Source: Antedon bifida
Taxonomy: Eukaryota; Echinodermata; Crinoidea; Comatulida; Antedonidae
Assembly: GCA_963402885.1 (NCBI GenBank)
Contig: OY727099.1
Coordinates: forward strand, 4,762,001 to 4,826,000
Length of the DNA: 64,000 bases
Reading direction: 5' to 3'
The translations under genes and the position numbers were made by a program. The stretch's first letter is position 1, and every line of letters starts with the position of its first letter. The notes beneath the pieces are model-generated. The model made no database searches and was not told where the DNA came from. It was given only the letters and a program-made list of their open reading frames with translations. Below are positions 33,501 to 45,700 of this stretch, piece after piece.

Positions 33501-35306
33501 CATTATATTGATTTCAAACGATATTAAGGTATGAGGTCATTATATTCAATCAATATTATATAATGATATTAAACTGTGCTAACAGTATTTCAAATTAAGT
33601 AGGCTATGTATTAAAGTGGTTTTATGTTACTTGGATTATATCCATTTTAACGAATTTCCATTTATAATTAAGTTAATTTATGCCGCTAGTTTCTTGCCAG
33701 TGTCACACTTATATACTGCTTTAGTACTGTATTAGCATTTGGTTTTTTAATAACTGGCCATACAGTGTAGAAATAGGGACATTTCACTACTCGGCTCAAC
33801 ACCATAACATTTTTTAAAAGTAAGATTTTAATGATAATATGTTTTATATTTTGGATGAATTGTTGAATAAAATTATAATGACTTCAGTCTAAAAAGTATG
33901 GTAGTTACTATAAATTCTCTAGTTTCTTCTTTCTATAACTTATATTAAAGCAATATTATCATAAGTTTGTTTACAAATTGAAAACTAATACCAAAGGCAA
34001 CAATGAAGTCGAAAATGGCAAAAATGTTCAATTTCCAACAACAATTTGGTAAACATTCTGATTTTAAATAATCAAAACATTTTCAAGTAGGTACTTAAGA
34101 TTTTTTCCCAGCAAATTGCAATTTTCTTAAGCAAAGAACATGACAGATGGTAGGTAACTTAACCTACATTGCTTCAACAGTTTCCATCTATTATTAACAC
34201 TTTCTATAACACCACTACTGCAGCCTGGGTGTTGCCAGAACTACAACAGAGGAACCAATCAAGCATAAAGTGTGTTATTGGAAAATACCACATTAAGGAA
34301 ATCGAATATGATATGGCTAAAATACACTGTGAAATATCTCTAATTATGCAATCATTTACATAATAAGGGATACTTAAAAATGTTACGACTTCATTAGATA
34401 TGTGTATGGTATCATGCATCATTTATTTATTCAGAAAATGTAGGGACTATAAATTATCACTGCTCACCACAAAAGCTTGGTATAGTAGTACAGTGTAATT
34501 AACATAACAAAATTACTATAAAATTACCCAGAAATGAAGTCCATCAATAACGCAATCTATGTTAATTTCAAAAACCAAAAATGTACTGCAATATTTATTA
34601 TATGTTATTAGTTGTTTTAACTGTCAACCCTAAAACATTGCAAGTGAATTATTTATACAGCAGGCCTTCCCCATGACTGGGTTACAGAAATGTGCCATCA
34701 GTCAACTTACAAACTTTGTGTAAACCCCGGACTTGTGGAAAAATATATTAACAGTTGTATGCCAGTACAAAACTAAATTCTTTAGTTACAGTCTTTAGAT
34801 AACATGTAGTAGAGTAGTATGTACTGTATATTAACCACAGTACTGTCATGTCAACTCTCCCAATTCTGGATTCTCAGAAAACCGGAAAATCTCCAAACAG
34901 TCCCAAATTCATGTTTAACAATTAAAAACACATTCCAAATACCAGACTTTCCAGACATATTTGGGAGATTTTACTGTACTGTTGTTGACAAAATAAATGC
35001 TAAAAATTCAAGAAATAGACACAAACCCTACCTTTTTATAATTAAGCTGGACGGACGACAGTCTTGTGCGGTCAAGGGTGACCTATCTACCGGACACTGC
35101 CGATGGACACGTAGAACACTTCTGATGCATTTCGCACAGTATGTATGCCCGCATGTCGTGTCTGTCGGATTAACGAGCGGTTGTAGACAAATATGACAGG
35201 TAAGGTCTTCGTCAACCGCTTCTAAATAGTCATAGAGATGGTTGCCCACGTTGTCGTGGACTTGCCCACAAGTCTGGCACAAAACTGTTTGGTTTGGTCT
35301 TGCCAT
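18514..35306 (-). CDS. LNX: LNX-type E3 ubiquitin ligase (RING, TRAF-type zinc finger, four PDZ)
   Basis: Eleven exons join with matching phases into 589 codons plus stop: 35032-35306, 30896-31101, 29017-29120, 24485-24568, 23541-23728, 22473-22620, 21926-22087, 21292-21414, 20737-20918, 19978-20136 and 18514-18652. The ATG at 35306 has A at -3 and G at +4. The RING finger (residues 37-75) uses C37-C40-C52-H54-C57-C60-C71 and Asp74, the C3HC3D form seen in LNX proteins. Residues about 88-157 are TRAF-type zinc fingers starting at LDKLPVVCPN. PDZ domains lie near 172-255 (FGISLVGG), 268-350 (LGIKIIAK), 380-465 (LGISVCGG) and 496-582 (LGFSIVGG). LNX proteins ubiquitinate Numb and tight-junction partners at the cell cortex. 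Human LNX1/2 are about 690-730 residues; this one is shorter because the linker between zinc fingers and PDZ1 is almost absent, so the NPXY-type Numb-binding linker is not seen. Extra symmetric phase-1 exons between 29.1 and 30.9 kb remain possible. Confidence 0.93.
18707..18957. mobile_element. MITE with TIR aaaattattctactgcag
   Basis: Terminal blocks AGGGATCATAGCAAAATTATTCTACTGC and the inverted ATTAGAATAATTTTGACATTGTCC enclose about 250 bp containing GTTACTGCAGTAA palindromes. A second copy is at 36350-36594. The unrelated acttggttcccactag MITE abuts its right end. Confidence 0.6.
18957..19025. mobile_element. Short MITE copy, acttggttcccactag family
   Basis: A 69-bp internally deleted copy: AACTTGGTTCCCACTAGGACG at left and CGTCTACAGTGGGAAT at right. 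It lies in the last intron of the LNX gene. Confidence 0.55.
19471..19610. mobile_element. MITE, complete copy of ctctgtctacactatcaaa family
   Basis: GCTCTACCTACACTATCAAAC at left and GTTTGATAGTGTAGACAGAGC at right. Interior blocks ATGTGCCAAAATATGG and CACATCACATATTTTTGTCAC are shared with other copies. It lies in an LNX intron. Confidence 0.75.
19690..19955 (+). mobile_element. 3' end of a non-LTR retrotransposon
   Basis: The block GGACCCCATTGGAAATGGGC followed by TTCCGGCCTAATGGGTGTTCC and a tail AATAAATTCAATCAATAAATTCAATCAATC has the look of a LINE 3' UTR ending in a short tandem tail. No coding part is attached. Family assignment was not possible by eye. Confidence 0.5.
22741..22850 (+). 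mobile_element. tRNA-like SINE head
   Basis: GTGGCGCTGTAGCTAGGCTG resembles a box A region and GGTTCAAAGCC a box B. It is followed immediately by a acttggttcccactag-family MITE (22854-23005). Confidence 0.45.
22854..23005. mobile_element. MITE, complete copy of acttggttcccactag family
   Basis: Left terminus GTGGTTCCCTCTACAG and right terminus CTCTAGTGGGAACCAGG are inverted. The interior carries the family inverted repeat around GACCAATCACAATGGATCATCCGAACTGTCGC. It lies in an LNX intron. Confidence 0.65.
26042..26345. repeat. GAT-rich satellite with about 25-bp unit
   Basis: The unit AATGATAACAGATGATGATGATGAC is repeated five to six times after a looser GAT run. Minus-strand open frames rich in Ser, His and Ile are by-products of this repeat. 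It lies in the LNX intron between 24.6 and 29.0 kb. Confidence 0.85.
27061..28157. repeat. Three-copy tandem repeat of about 190 bp, first copy split by a MITE
   Basis: Each unit starts TACATGTGATGATG (27061, 27807, 28001), runs through GAAGATTATGATTAAAAATAATAAAGATGATAGTGATG, CACATAGGAAGAAC, and ends GATGCAATGCATACTGTATAAAC. The first unit is interrupted at its TTAA by the element at 27239-27792. Confidence 0.82.
27239..27792. mobile_element. TTAA-flanked MITE, 554 bp, with readable empty site next door
   Basis: TTAA-AGATGTATTGTCCC at left, GGGACAATACATCT-TTAA at right. It is nearly the reverse complement of 4041-4568. The flanks ATTGTG-TTAA and TTAA-ATACTGTAGTAGG are joined without the element, with a single TTAA, at 27977-27998 in the adjacent tandem unit. 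Confidence 0.85.
31102..35031. other. LNX intron 1 of the coding region
   Basis: Apart from the 42-bp hairpin insertion and an imperfect inverted repeat at about 34839-34991 (CAACTCTCCCAA against TTGGGAGATTTTACTG), I see only AT-rich sequence. The plus-strand open frame at 34819-35196 overlaps the RING exon antisense and is a shadow. Confidence 0.5.
32492..32533. repeat. Perfect 18-bp hairpin flanked by 7-bp direct repeats
   Basis: CATGGAGGTATAAAAATA at 32492-32509 pairs perfectly with 32516-32533 across a 6-base loop. GTCCAGA occurs immediately on both sides (32485-32491 and 32534-32540). It lies in the LNX intron between the RING and zinc-finger exons. Confidence 0.8.
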
Positions 35307-36349
35307 GTTTTATAAACAGCTTATACTCATGAGGAAATCATTTTGGAATATTCAAACACTAAAAATATTCAAGGCTAAATTGAAGATAAGAGATATAAAA
35401 AAAATTATTAGGTTAAACATTCTGGCAGTTATATATTTGTAACCTGTTATTGATTGTTTTGATTCTGTGGCCAATTGTACAGCTCAAAATCAGATAATAA
35501 TGGATGGCTATTATGATGGAATTATTGACATATTATAAAAGCAAATTTTTGTTAAAATTTTCTGCAATTCTGTTGTAGTTGTAGTAAAACCCTTTTTTAA
35601 ATAATTGGAGTTATTAGAATGCAAATTAACATTTAAGATAAAGTAAACATTTTCAATTAAATTTGATCAATGGCATTGACTATGAATGTTGATGGTACAG
35701 GTAGTAGGCTGATGCCAGACTACAACCTCCACAGTTTTAGTAAACTACTCTGTACATTAGCATCACACTGGATAATATAAAAACATATTCACAAAAGTAC
35801 CGGTACACTAAAATAGTACAGTATCATCACAATTTTAGATTTTGAAAGCACATACAATTTGATTGCATAAAACTTCTACTGTGTGCAGTAAGGTTAAATA
35901 ATCAACCATTGCTATGACAAAATCAATCATTTTAAGAGTGGGTGGGGGAGGGGCTTCTGGATCCTCCTTCTCCCTTGTATATGCATACAGAATACATTGA
36001 ATAATATTAATACAGTTATTAGTAATGCAATTGTAATTACATACAGATAATTAACAGATGCCTTTTAAATTATAAACCTTAGTATTGTATCATACAGTAA
36101 TACTGTAACCTCTCAATTAACCTCCTGATAACAAACAATTAATTTCTTTTGTTGTGTTGTCAGTGCATGTCATGTGATAATGTACAGTGCCCTTTGTTCC
36201 TTACAGTAGGTCATCAGTATACCATCCAGTGCTGTAACTTTAATTCATTCATTGTATTATGTTTTTCATAATAAAGTACTCTTCCCCTTGTTTATGGCAG
36301 AAAGAATCTACCTGTACTGTCTCTTGTATTTTACATGTGATTAATATAC

Positions 36350-36594
36350 AGTTTCATTTCCAAATTATTCTACTGCAATTACTGCAGTAACTAAATTTTG
36401 TTTACTTTTTAACCTGAATGCAATTATTTAGCAAGTCTTTTTTTTATTTTATCATTTTATTAATTAATGCCTCTGACGTCTACTGTATAATGAATTAGAA
36501 CTGAAATTAACATTTCAGTAAAAACTATTTAGTTACTGCAGTAAAGTTACTGCTGCAGTAGAATCATTTTGAAATGATCCCTAAAAACATGGAA
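36350..36594. mobile_element. MITE with TIR aaaattattctactgcag, second copy
   Basis: CCAAATTATTCTACTGCAATTACTGCAG at left and CTGCAGTAGAATCATTTTGAAATGATCCC at right are inverted. It matches the copy at 18707-18957. Confidence 0.6.
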
Positions 36595-36731
36595 ATTAAG
36601 TGAGCAGATGAAACCTTAATACCAACCTGTGAAAATTCCTGATACTTTCAAGTTGAAGACACGTCTTTGTTTTAAGTTAAACTGCGTATAAATGAAGCGT
36701 AATAATAGCTTTAATGAGCAAAGCTTATTAC

Positions 36732-36855
36732 TTTCTCGATGAACAGCTCCGACACGGCAGCGCACACTTTAATTACGGAACAATAGTCGAATTGCAGGAT
36801 GTTGACCGTAGAATACAATCTTTTGTAATCAGTATTTCTCAGGTACTTTTCTTTT
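36732..36855 (-). other. Probable 5' UTR exon of the LNX gene
   Basis: Bounded by acceptor ttttacag and donor GAGAAA-gtaata. It is open in one frame for about 41 codons but has no methionine in that frame. Splicing to the RING exon (possible acceptor tataag, 13 bases before the ATG) would be out of frame. I therefore read it as untranslated leader. Confidence 0.35.
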
Positions 36856-37601
36856 CTGTAAAACAAAATTAGTCTCTAATCAATGCATGAAAACTAGGTG
36901 CTTTAAAATTTTGTACTACATTAAATATAGGATTAAATATTTGTACTGACTGTACAGGCAATGTTCTTTCTGTTAGAATAAAAACCACAATTCTAGTCTC
37001 TCCAATCAATGTACTACATGCAAAAACGTACACTTAGATTTGCGAAAACATTTAACTATAACCCACATCTGAGTTGAATCTATTAGGCATGCATAGTATG
37101 TGAACTTCAGAATATGCTTTTAGATAAATTCAGAAACCTGCTAAAGAATGTAAAGTAAAAGGCCTTTCAGGGAGATTGAAGCAAGCATGGTCATACTCCA
37201 CAGTATGAACCCTTTTCACATAACAAAACAAACTGCTGGCATTACTGTACTGTATGTTTATTTTTTAAATGATCAGTTAACAATGTCAATGCCACCAAGT
37301 TTCCATACGAAATTGATAAAAAATAAATCATTTTTTAAATTAATTAATTTATTTCACTTTGATAACCAAATATGACCTGTTTTCAATTTAGAATTAGGGT
37401 TGAGTATACTGTAGCCTCTGAATGGACTAGATGAAAATATGCATGATGAATTGAGAGATGGTCGAATACAATTTAATACAATGTACAGTACATGCCAGAA
37501 TGTAACACGAAAGGAGAGAGTTAACTTAGTCTCATTTTAATATTATTACTTCAGTAATCATTTAGATATACTGCAGTATTGCACACTGGTACGGTACTAA
37601 T

Positions 37602-37671
37602 ATTTCTGTAACTGTGATCTCATTGCTACAGTAAATATTATTATTAGCAATGAAATCACGGTTCCAGAAAT
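37602..37671. repeat. Imperfect inverted repeat, 27-bp arms
   Basis: ATTTCTGTAACTGTGATCTC at left pairs, with about five mismatches, with the right arm at 37645-37671 ending GGTTCCAGAAAT. A second inverted pair, GCTACAGTAAA / TTTACTGTAGC, overlaps it. Confidence 0.5.
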
Positions 37672-40009
37672 TGCACATTTTTACTGTAGCTAAATAGAAC
37701 AGTACAAAAGTGAAGGTGTAATAAATAAACACAGAGTAAGTCTACTGTGTGATACAGTAACTGAATAGTTACTGAACTTTAAATTGTACACCGTGGGAAA
37801 TTCTATGACTATAAATTTAGAATTAAGGCTTTTATATTAATAAAATAACTTGGTGTTGATTGTTGATCAAACTATTTTGTTGTTTTGTTACCCATAATAC
37901 ACTATTCATCCCCTGCGTATGCATTCTTTATTGATTACAGTGTCAACAATAGGAAATTCATTCAAAAAAACTTTATTGCTTAATATTACTGGGCATGTCT
38001 ATACACGTTTTTCAAGTTTTGAGATCATTGCCTCACTACAGGGGTCCAGTCAGGAGTTAGAAAAGAGGTGAATTCTTTTCATAAAAATCAACCTTGTAAC
38101 GAGATTAAAAGTTGTTAAGATCCAATGATGTGCGCCAGGCTAGCCTACAGCTGATATCGTGGTGTAAGACAACTACATCAACTTCCCATGGGCTACGAGC
38201 CTAATTTCTTGCTACATGTCGTTTTACCTAGTTATTAATTTGATAGGATGTCTGAAAAATTCTTTTGACAAGACATTCCAATGAAATACCAATACTTAAT
38301 GTTGTCATAAACTGGAGGTTTAATTAGTTCCACATGAAATGAAATCAGATTGCCAAAGATACACTGGTATGAGAGGAATACTTGATTCTGAATAACTTAA
38401 GAAAATTGAGACTGGTCAAATTAAACAAACTTTTACAAAAAACCAATTGACTCAATAATAAAATTCATTTACAGATTTTTTCAATGCAAATGAAAAAAAA
38501 TGTTATGCAAAAAATTAGCCAAAAGATATGGATGGATGCCTGGTATGGAGAAGTTGTAGCTAGCTCTTTATACTAAAAAAGGTGTACTGTATCATGCTAA
38601 AAACCAGCGAGAAGAAAATGGCTAAACTTCGCAAACCACCAAAAACCATGCGCAAACTAAATAAAAACCACTTAATATTGGTTATATCACAACTACAAAA
38701 GAAGACAATATAACAAATTGTTACTGTATATGATTTTTTGGTTTGCATTTAAGGTTTGCACAGCTTAGAAATACCCTGACAAATAATAATAATGTATATG
38801 ACTACGGGAAAACATTGACTGGCTCATTTCTAAAAATAGTGCAACAAAGCAATACAAACACACAGTGTATTTTCATTATTGATTTTTTTCAAAATAAAGA
38901 TCCAAATATTGATTTAATATTTTAATGATTTTATTTTGACATTTGTTGTTCACTCCATCAGCATAATACAAATAAATATATTATGTGATGACAGATGTAC
39001 AAAAACAGCTGAACGTCCATATTTGCTTCCAAAAATAAATTTGTTTTTTGCATAAATTTACATATTGTTATTAATAAACTGTACGTAAAGGTATTTTGTC
39101 TATGCTAATAAGTTGACACATGAAATTAAAATACATCTTTATGCTATTTTGTTTTAATGCTACAAACCTGTATGCATGGATTCAACTGGACAAACCCAGC
39201 CCCACCTCAATACAAAATGGCAAATATTTATGTTTAAAAACGGCCTCATATGATTCGTGCCATACTAATTTAAGAAGCATTGGAGGATGGGAAGCAGACT
39301 GATCTACCTCGGTTGGCCTTTTTTTCTTTACTTCTCGCAAAAACATGGTGTCTCTTCACCAAAATGGATCAGCGTTGTTGTTGGATAAAATACTAGCGGA
39401 CATTTAAATTAAGGAATTAAATGGGAAACTTTCCAGAAACTAAGAATTCTTATTTTAATCTACAAAATGAACAGTTTTAATTAATACCAGTCCAGTAAAT
39501 CTGGCTTCCTAGGCCTCTGTTGTTATCTTTTGAATGGCAGAATTGTAAACAATCTTGTTTACTTTATCACCTGTGTGCTTAGCTTTACAGAGCCTACCAA
39601 CTAATGCTTTGTGGAACTAGGGGCCTACAGCTCTCATGTAATTTTAGAAAGCAGCCATGATGAAATGTTGGTTGTTGCCTTAAGAAATGTGTCATTCGCT
39701 TGAATAGTATCATTTATATGACATCTGATGAAATAAGAGTATTGTCATTGACAGTACAGTGATAAATGTTTCTTTGTGAAAAATTGCAACAGGGAAAAAA
39801 AGTATTGTAAATGATGTACTATCTTAAGAATCATATTTCATTATTCTTTATAAGTGTGAACATTTTCAGAATATTCTGTCTCCAGCTGACAGTTGTCTTC
39901 ATTGTACTCTTAAATAACTAAGTTTGAACAGGTCTTAATTAACAATTAATATTGTAGTAATGCCCCAAACCACAATTTCTGTATGAAATTTAAATTAATA
40001 CAACAAATT

Positions 40010-40644
40010 TTAAAGACCCCTTCCCTGCAATTTTGGACGTTTTTTGGAAAATAATACATATATATCACTTTAAAAACATTAAACCATGTCATTCCTTGTC
40101 TTAAATGTACGTTTTATGGTAAATTATGATAAAAAGTGAGAAACAATGCACTACCTAAGTAGCTCGCGGCGATCGACCTCTCGTGGATGGTCTTAGGCCT
40201 AGCCTAGCTAGGCTTAGTTTTGTAGGCCTAGCTGGTAAACATCGGTAACGTACGAACATTGTACGCTAGCTATATACCTAGCCTGACGTTGTATAGTTGC
40301 TGCATTAATTGTCTTTCTATTTTTGCCAGACTCCGTTGATACAAATTGGGGGAAAACCCGGTATTTTCGCTGAAAAGTTAGGAGTCTTCCATTTGTTTTG
40401 GCCTCACGATCGATCGAAAAGTGGGCGAATTACAGGTGAAAAACAAAAATATCAATCCGAGCGCAATGCATTTTGGGATTTATAGCGGGCCGCTATAATT
40501 ATTAGAATCGACTTATTTTTCACATTTTTAACCGTTTAAAGACGAAAAAAGTTATCGCAATAGGACCATATAGTATTATTTTTACATTAAATATAGTTTG
40601 TGATCTTAAATTAGGTCTAAAAAACGTAGGGAAGGGGGCTTTAA
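40010..40644. mobile_element. Second TTAA-flanked MITE family, 635 bp
   Basis: Begins TTAA-AGACCCCTTCCCT and ends AGGGAAGGGGGCT-TTAA. The two termini are inverted copies with one or two mismatches. The interior has AGGCCTAGCT-rich sequence and no transposase. It has the same target as the agatgtattgtccc family but different termini. It lies in the presumed first intron of the LNX gene. Confidence 0.65.
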
Positions 40645-41946
40645 TTGATTATTAAAAGTTATGTTTAAAATTTATTAATAAAATTCTATTTATTATTAAA
40701 ACATAAGGAAAGTTATTAACACAGCCTTGTTCCAATATCATGCTCAATACTCCTGGGTACACACAATTAATAATGCATAAAATTTGGCAAACAAAAGGCC
40801 ACATGTAATACAATCTTTAAGTTCAGATAATTTGGGATAGTTAATAGCCGCACCACAAAGAACACAAAAGGACGGAATCTACAAAGTCCCTTGTCTTATG
40901 AATAATCATACAATTTGATAGCCTTTGTCTTTATCTCTTTAGTATCAGTCATGCTTAAACCTGCTGTAGGCCTGTAGCGTGCTAAGCACTAGCAACCTTA
41001 CGCAGTGTAAAGCTCAATGAGTATACCATTAGGCTTCACTGAATGTACATACTAAAATTACCACGGACGACTGGTTCCAACAATGATTAAATGCAATATT
41101 ATTGATTATTATGGTCGTGGGTGATATAAACGACTGCATATTGGCTATCATCGGTGTCAAATTGATGATAAATAATATTCGGTGTACACAAAGCTTGACT
41201 GTTGTGACAACAAGTGCAGTATTGAATGTAATGTTGGAAGCATAAACAAATAAATTACTAGTCTAACTACTATATTTACAGTACTTGTTTTTATAATAAT
41301 AACAAGTGTATCCAATCAATAGTATCCCTGTCATATTAGAACACACTTTTATAGGCAGTAATGTTTGCTTTTAATTCTACAGACAGTAGGCCTAGCCTAC
41401 AGTAGTTAGTCAGAAATATTGTGCATGTATGGTGGGGTATTCCAGCAGGGTGGTATGCCCTGCATAAACTCTATCCTAGAACTAGACCTAGGAAAGATAG
41501 GAGGCTAGGTAGCCTAGCCTCTATTATCTATCTAGGCCTTCTTACTTATCATTATAAATATATCAATTGTAAGTAGTTGTACGTAGAAACATTTTTGCTA
41601 ATAATGAAGAAGTCAAGATAATGAAAACATAATAAACCAAAACAGTTAGTAAGGCAGGTTGAGGTGATACTGTAATAGCCCGGCCTAGCTAGACTGGAGA
41701 AGAGAATACTACCATCACGATCTACACACCTGCCAGGAATCCCAGGCTACCGTCCTGTAACCATTTTCCGCAATGCGTGTACGTACCTGTAGGCCTATGT
41801 GTCATTGTCCCCTATATCACCTGGTTGGTGGTCAGGACAGGTTAGGTAGGCCTAGCCGCAGCCCCTTGTTTTGTCAAATTGTTTCAATAGCATGGTATAC
41901 TCTTAACAATTAATATAAAAAATTAATGTATACGCTAAGTACTTAC

Positions 41947-42055
41947 TGAGATCTTTATAAACAACTCCCTGCTAGGCTTTAGCAGCTTCCAAGCAGTCAC
42001 TTTCCAACCGACTCCTCGAACAATGTCATCCACGAAAATAAACAAAATACACACA
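41947..42055 (-). other. Probable first 5' UTR exon and promoter side of LNX
   Basis: A strong donor ATCTCA-gtaagt at 41947 follows GC-richer sequence. A short upstream frame begins ATGTGTGTGTGT and would stop in the next putative leader exon. The upper edge is an estimate. The gap to the stop codon of the next gene is about 650 bp. Confidence 0.35.
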
Positions 42056-42059
42056 CACA

Positions 42060-42711
42060 TTTTCGTGTCGTGGATTCACTATTGCGCAATTTCTCGAAAA
42101 ACTATTGGTGGCGCTATTTAAATTAAAATTTTTAGTAGACGGAGTAAAGTTTTGACAAATAATTAGCATAAAACACTTGTTGAAAGTGGTGGTTCATTGT
42201 GTTCTATTTTAGAAATTCGTGTTAGTGGCAGCACATAAATACAACTTTGAGAGACATTTCGATAGAAAAATAATCTACTTATAGTGTTGGTATTTATCTA
42301 TAACTTAGACTTTAAATATTCCAATACATAATAATTATTAAATAAATCATATAAGGAAGGTTAAAGTGACATAATAGATTACTATTAAAGCTTGCATACA
42401 TTAATGTACAGTATTTCCAATAATGATAAATTCAAGTAATGTATATACTGTACATAAAAAACGATTTAGTTCGCAAAGGTGGTGACTGCTGAGGACCTAT
42501 ATATATGAATGAAACACAGGCACAGGCGGCAAGTAGGCATACCAATAAAACAACCACGTTCATAGCGTACTGTTATGATTACTGTATATTATAATAATTC
42601 ATTAATTGAAATGTATATAATTATTGAATGAATTTTGTTTTATTGTACATTCGGTTAACATGTCACATGCGGCTCCACACCAAGTCAGGGCTTATTTGAT
42701 ATTTAAAAATT
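42060..42711. other. Intergenic DNA between the NACHT-WD40 gene and the LNX leader
   Basis: Nothing coding is visible. It should hold the 3' UTR of the NACHT-WD40 gene and the LNX promoter, since both genes run leftwards. Confidence 0.5.
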
Positions 42712-45700
42712 CTACCTAATATTCACAAATCTTAAAAACCGAACACTGCCATTTTGAAAGCCAGCTATCACACTACGCCTATCTCTTGAAAGGTCAAACG
42801 ATGTGATGTCAATCGATTTGTAACAATATTTGGTAGCGTCTTTTGTACTATCCAACTCAGCTAAATGCAACATATCTTGTTCAACATACCCCAACATTAA
42901 AGTGTCTAGTAACTTCTTCTCATCGGATATTGTTACACTTGTCTTTGGTTTAACAAAAATTCTATCATAGTTTGCCGTTATAGATTGTTCGTAGATTATA
43001 TTCATAGAATCATACTCTAAAACCTGAACGACACACTCTTTGTTTTCCTTCGCGCTTCGTGATATCTTCTGATAAAACACTAACACATTTGGGCCTAGAA
43101 ACCCGAGTTGATGAGCACGAGAGAAGGTGTTACCGAGCGTACATTTCTTGAGGATTCTGCTGTATGATGGGCTCCAGATAGTGAACGACAACGTGCCTTG
43201 TATGTCAACATCTGCAAGCATTGCAGCGGATTGATTTTCAGGTACGATAACAGACAGAGTTGCTAATCGGTCGCCATCTTTGTTCATTACTGCTGAAACA
43301 ATCTGGAAATTGGATATAAAAAAGTTAAAGTAGGCCTAAATACATTTAAGCTTCAACAAGTATTGTGTTAAACAACATTTAAAAACGTAATACATCCCAT
43401 ATATAGGACTATTTTCTTTTTCCATATATCAACAAAATGTGTACACAATTCTAGTTACAAGATGGTATTTTAGTTTGCTGACTCGAGTAAACTTTGAATT
43501 TTTTACCAGTTTTCAATCTAGTTTTCAGATCAGTTCAAAATGCGACAAACTGTAAACTACTACAAATTTATTCAGTTGTAAGATCACATGACAATAGTAT
43601 GTCATTTCATTGGCTGATAAAAGGAACTCAACAATCAGGCATGTTCAAAATAGTCTGCCAAAGTTTTTTCAACAGGTATTTTCTTCTTCACTGGCAAAGG
43701 CTTAAACAAATCTTTCTGTCAAAGTTTGATATAATGTCATCTAGCTTTTAACCCTACCTTCTGGTTATCCCCATGCTTGAAGTCTCGTAGATCAGATTCG
43801 TAGACATCAGCTGGAAAGATATCAGGACAGGATTTCCATTCATCTACCATACATGACGCCATGACTGACATACAAAACAGAACTCCTGGTCTATTACCTG
43901 TACTGAGATATGCGTTTAGGCCACTACGCGAAAAATGAACGAAGAAGAAAGTTGGACTTGCAAACGGTACCAATCTAACCATCAGAATAAAACAAAGAAA
44001 GAAAATATTTTAAAAATCTAAAAAACTATATTTTTTTTACTTTTTTTCTTCTCAAGCATCAGGAAGAATGAGTAAGTAGACTACAGTGTTCCTTAGTAAG
44101 CATCACTGGTATTTACTGGTGATATATTATGGTTAAAATACAAATAAAGCGTTCTTTATTGAAAACATTTCAATAGTGCTAGGACACAATTATCAAATCA
44201 ATGTAATAAACTTAGATGTCAGTTATTTCTTTGAATAATACTATTTTCCTTTCAAATCACTAATTTTTATATATTAGATTTAAATTTTTTTTTTTTAGTT
44301 ATTGTTGAGAAATCCTGCTATATAAATGTTTTGTTGAAAATATAAGATATACTGTAGAGAAGTGCATACTTACTTGTGTTTACAGTTGATCGTCATGCTA
44401 TTAGCTGAAGTCGTAGAGGCTGCTGTGTTCCATATATCGATTGCTTGATCTCCACAAAATCCGACAACAAACATATTGTTTTCGGACACACAACCAATAC
44501 GTTTAACATCTATTTAAAAATGGATTGGTTGGAATTAATGACTTTAAACTATTATCAAGACTACCCTAGTGGCTTTATGTGACAACAAAATGTGATGACA
44601 CTTTTGTCAAACTAGTTTGATAGTGTAGACAGAGCTTTACGCAATGAGTCAAGATATTAGAAAACCGAAGATCAGAGCGTTCAGTAAACCACTAACATCT
44701 TGGAAAATTAGCTAATAGCCATAAGGTATATGGTTATGATAGTCTGGTGAATCTGATAGTAACTTACGGCAAGATGTCTCCGATGCAAGAACTCGCGTGA
44801 CAGTTGGAGGAGATACGTTCGTTTGCCAGAAGTAGGTAGTCTTGTTGGATGCAACAGTTACAGCACTGGTTCCGTCTGGAGAGAAGATACAGTTTTCTAT
44901 TGCGTGGCTGTGCGTCTGTAAAGTTTAATAATTCATAGGTTTTAAATATAGCAGCTATCAAATATTATTTTCACACAAGTTGAAGAAAATTAAAATGCTT
45001 AAAAAAACGTGTACACTGCACAATGATAATTACAAAGAAGAATATATTGGTTTGTGTACATTTTGCCGAGAGATTCGTTTTGATCTCTAGTGTTGTCGTC
45101 ACGGCTATAAAATGGAAATTAAAGACGCCTTTCTTAGAATAGGCCTAAACCCAGGTATATTTCATGTTGTGTATCTTCATTGAAAAGTCGAGGTCAGATA
45201 ATATTCCATTAATACAATATGTTTAATGTAAATTAATACTTTTCTATAATTATCCTATACTCACAACACCTCGCGCAAAGTTTTCAGTTGATAGGTCACG
45301 TGAATCCCAGATACGCACAGATTGGTCTTCACTTCCGGTTGCCACAATTGTTGTATCATTTTGTGATCTTTCAAAGGAACATGAGCTTACTGGTGCAGTA
45401 TGTCCTTTTAAGTAAGTCCATGTTGCTCCACTTTTTTGGAACTTCAAAATCTAGAAGAAAATAAACTATGTTTAAAATTCAGATAAACAAAAAAAAAACG
45501 AAGAAGAAAGAAAATAAGAAGACGGTGAAACGGAGAATTATATCGTTTATAAAAAGGAAATAAAAAGAGAGAAACAAGAGAACATTTGATGAAAATAGAA
45601 AGAAAAACAAGAAAATGGAGAAACCAAAAGAAAAGAGAGAACAAAACAAAAGAAAAAGCAGTAAAGTATGGTAGTAAACTGTTAAAAAACAATGTATAAA

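Noticed and set aside
34819..35196. 125-codon plus-strand open frame
   Set aside because: Mostly antisense to the RING exon of LNX and an inverted-repeat element.
36732..36855. Possible extra coding exon of LNX
   Set aside because: One frame is open but has no Met, and joining to the RING exon breaks the frame; treated as leader.
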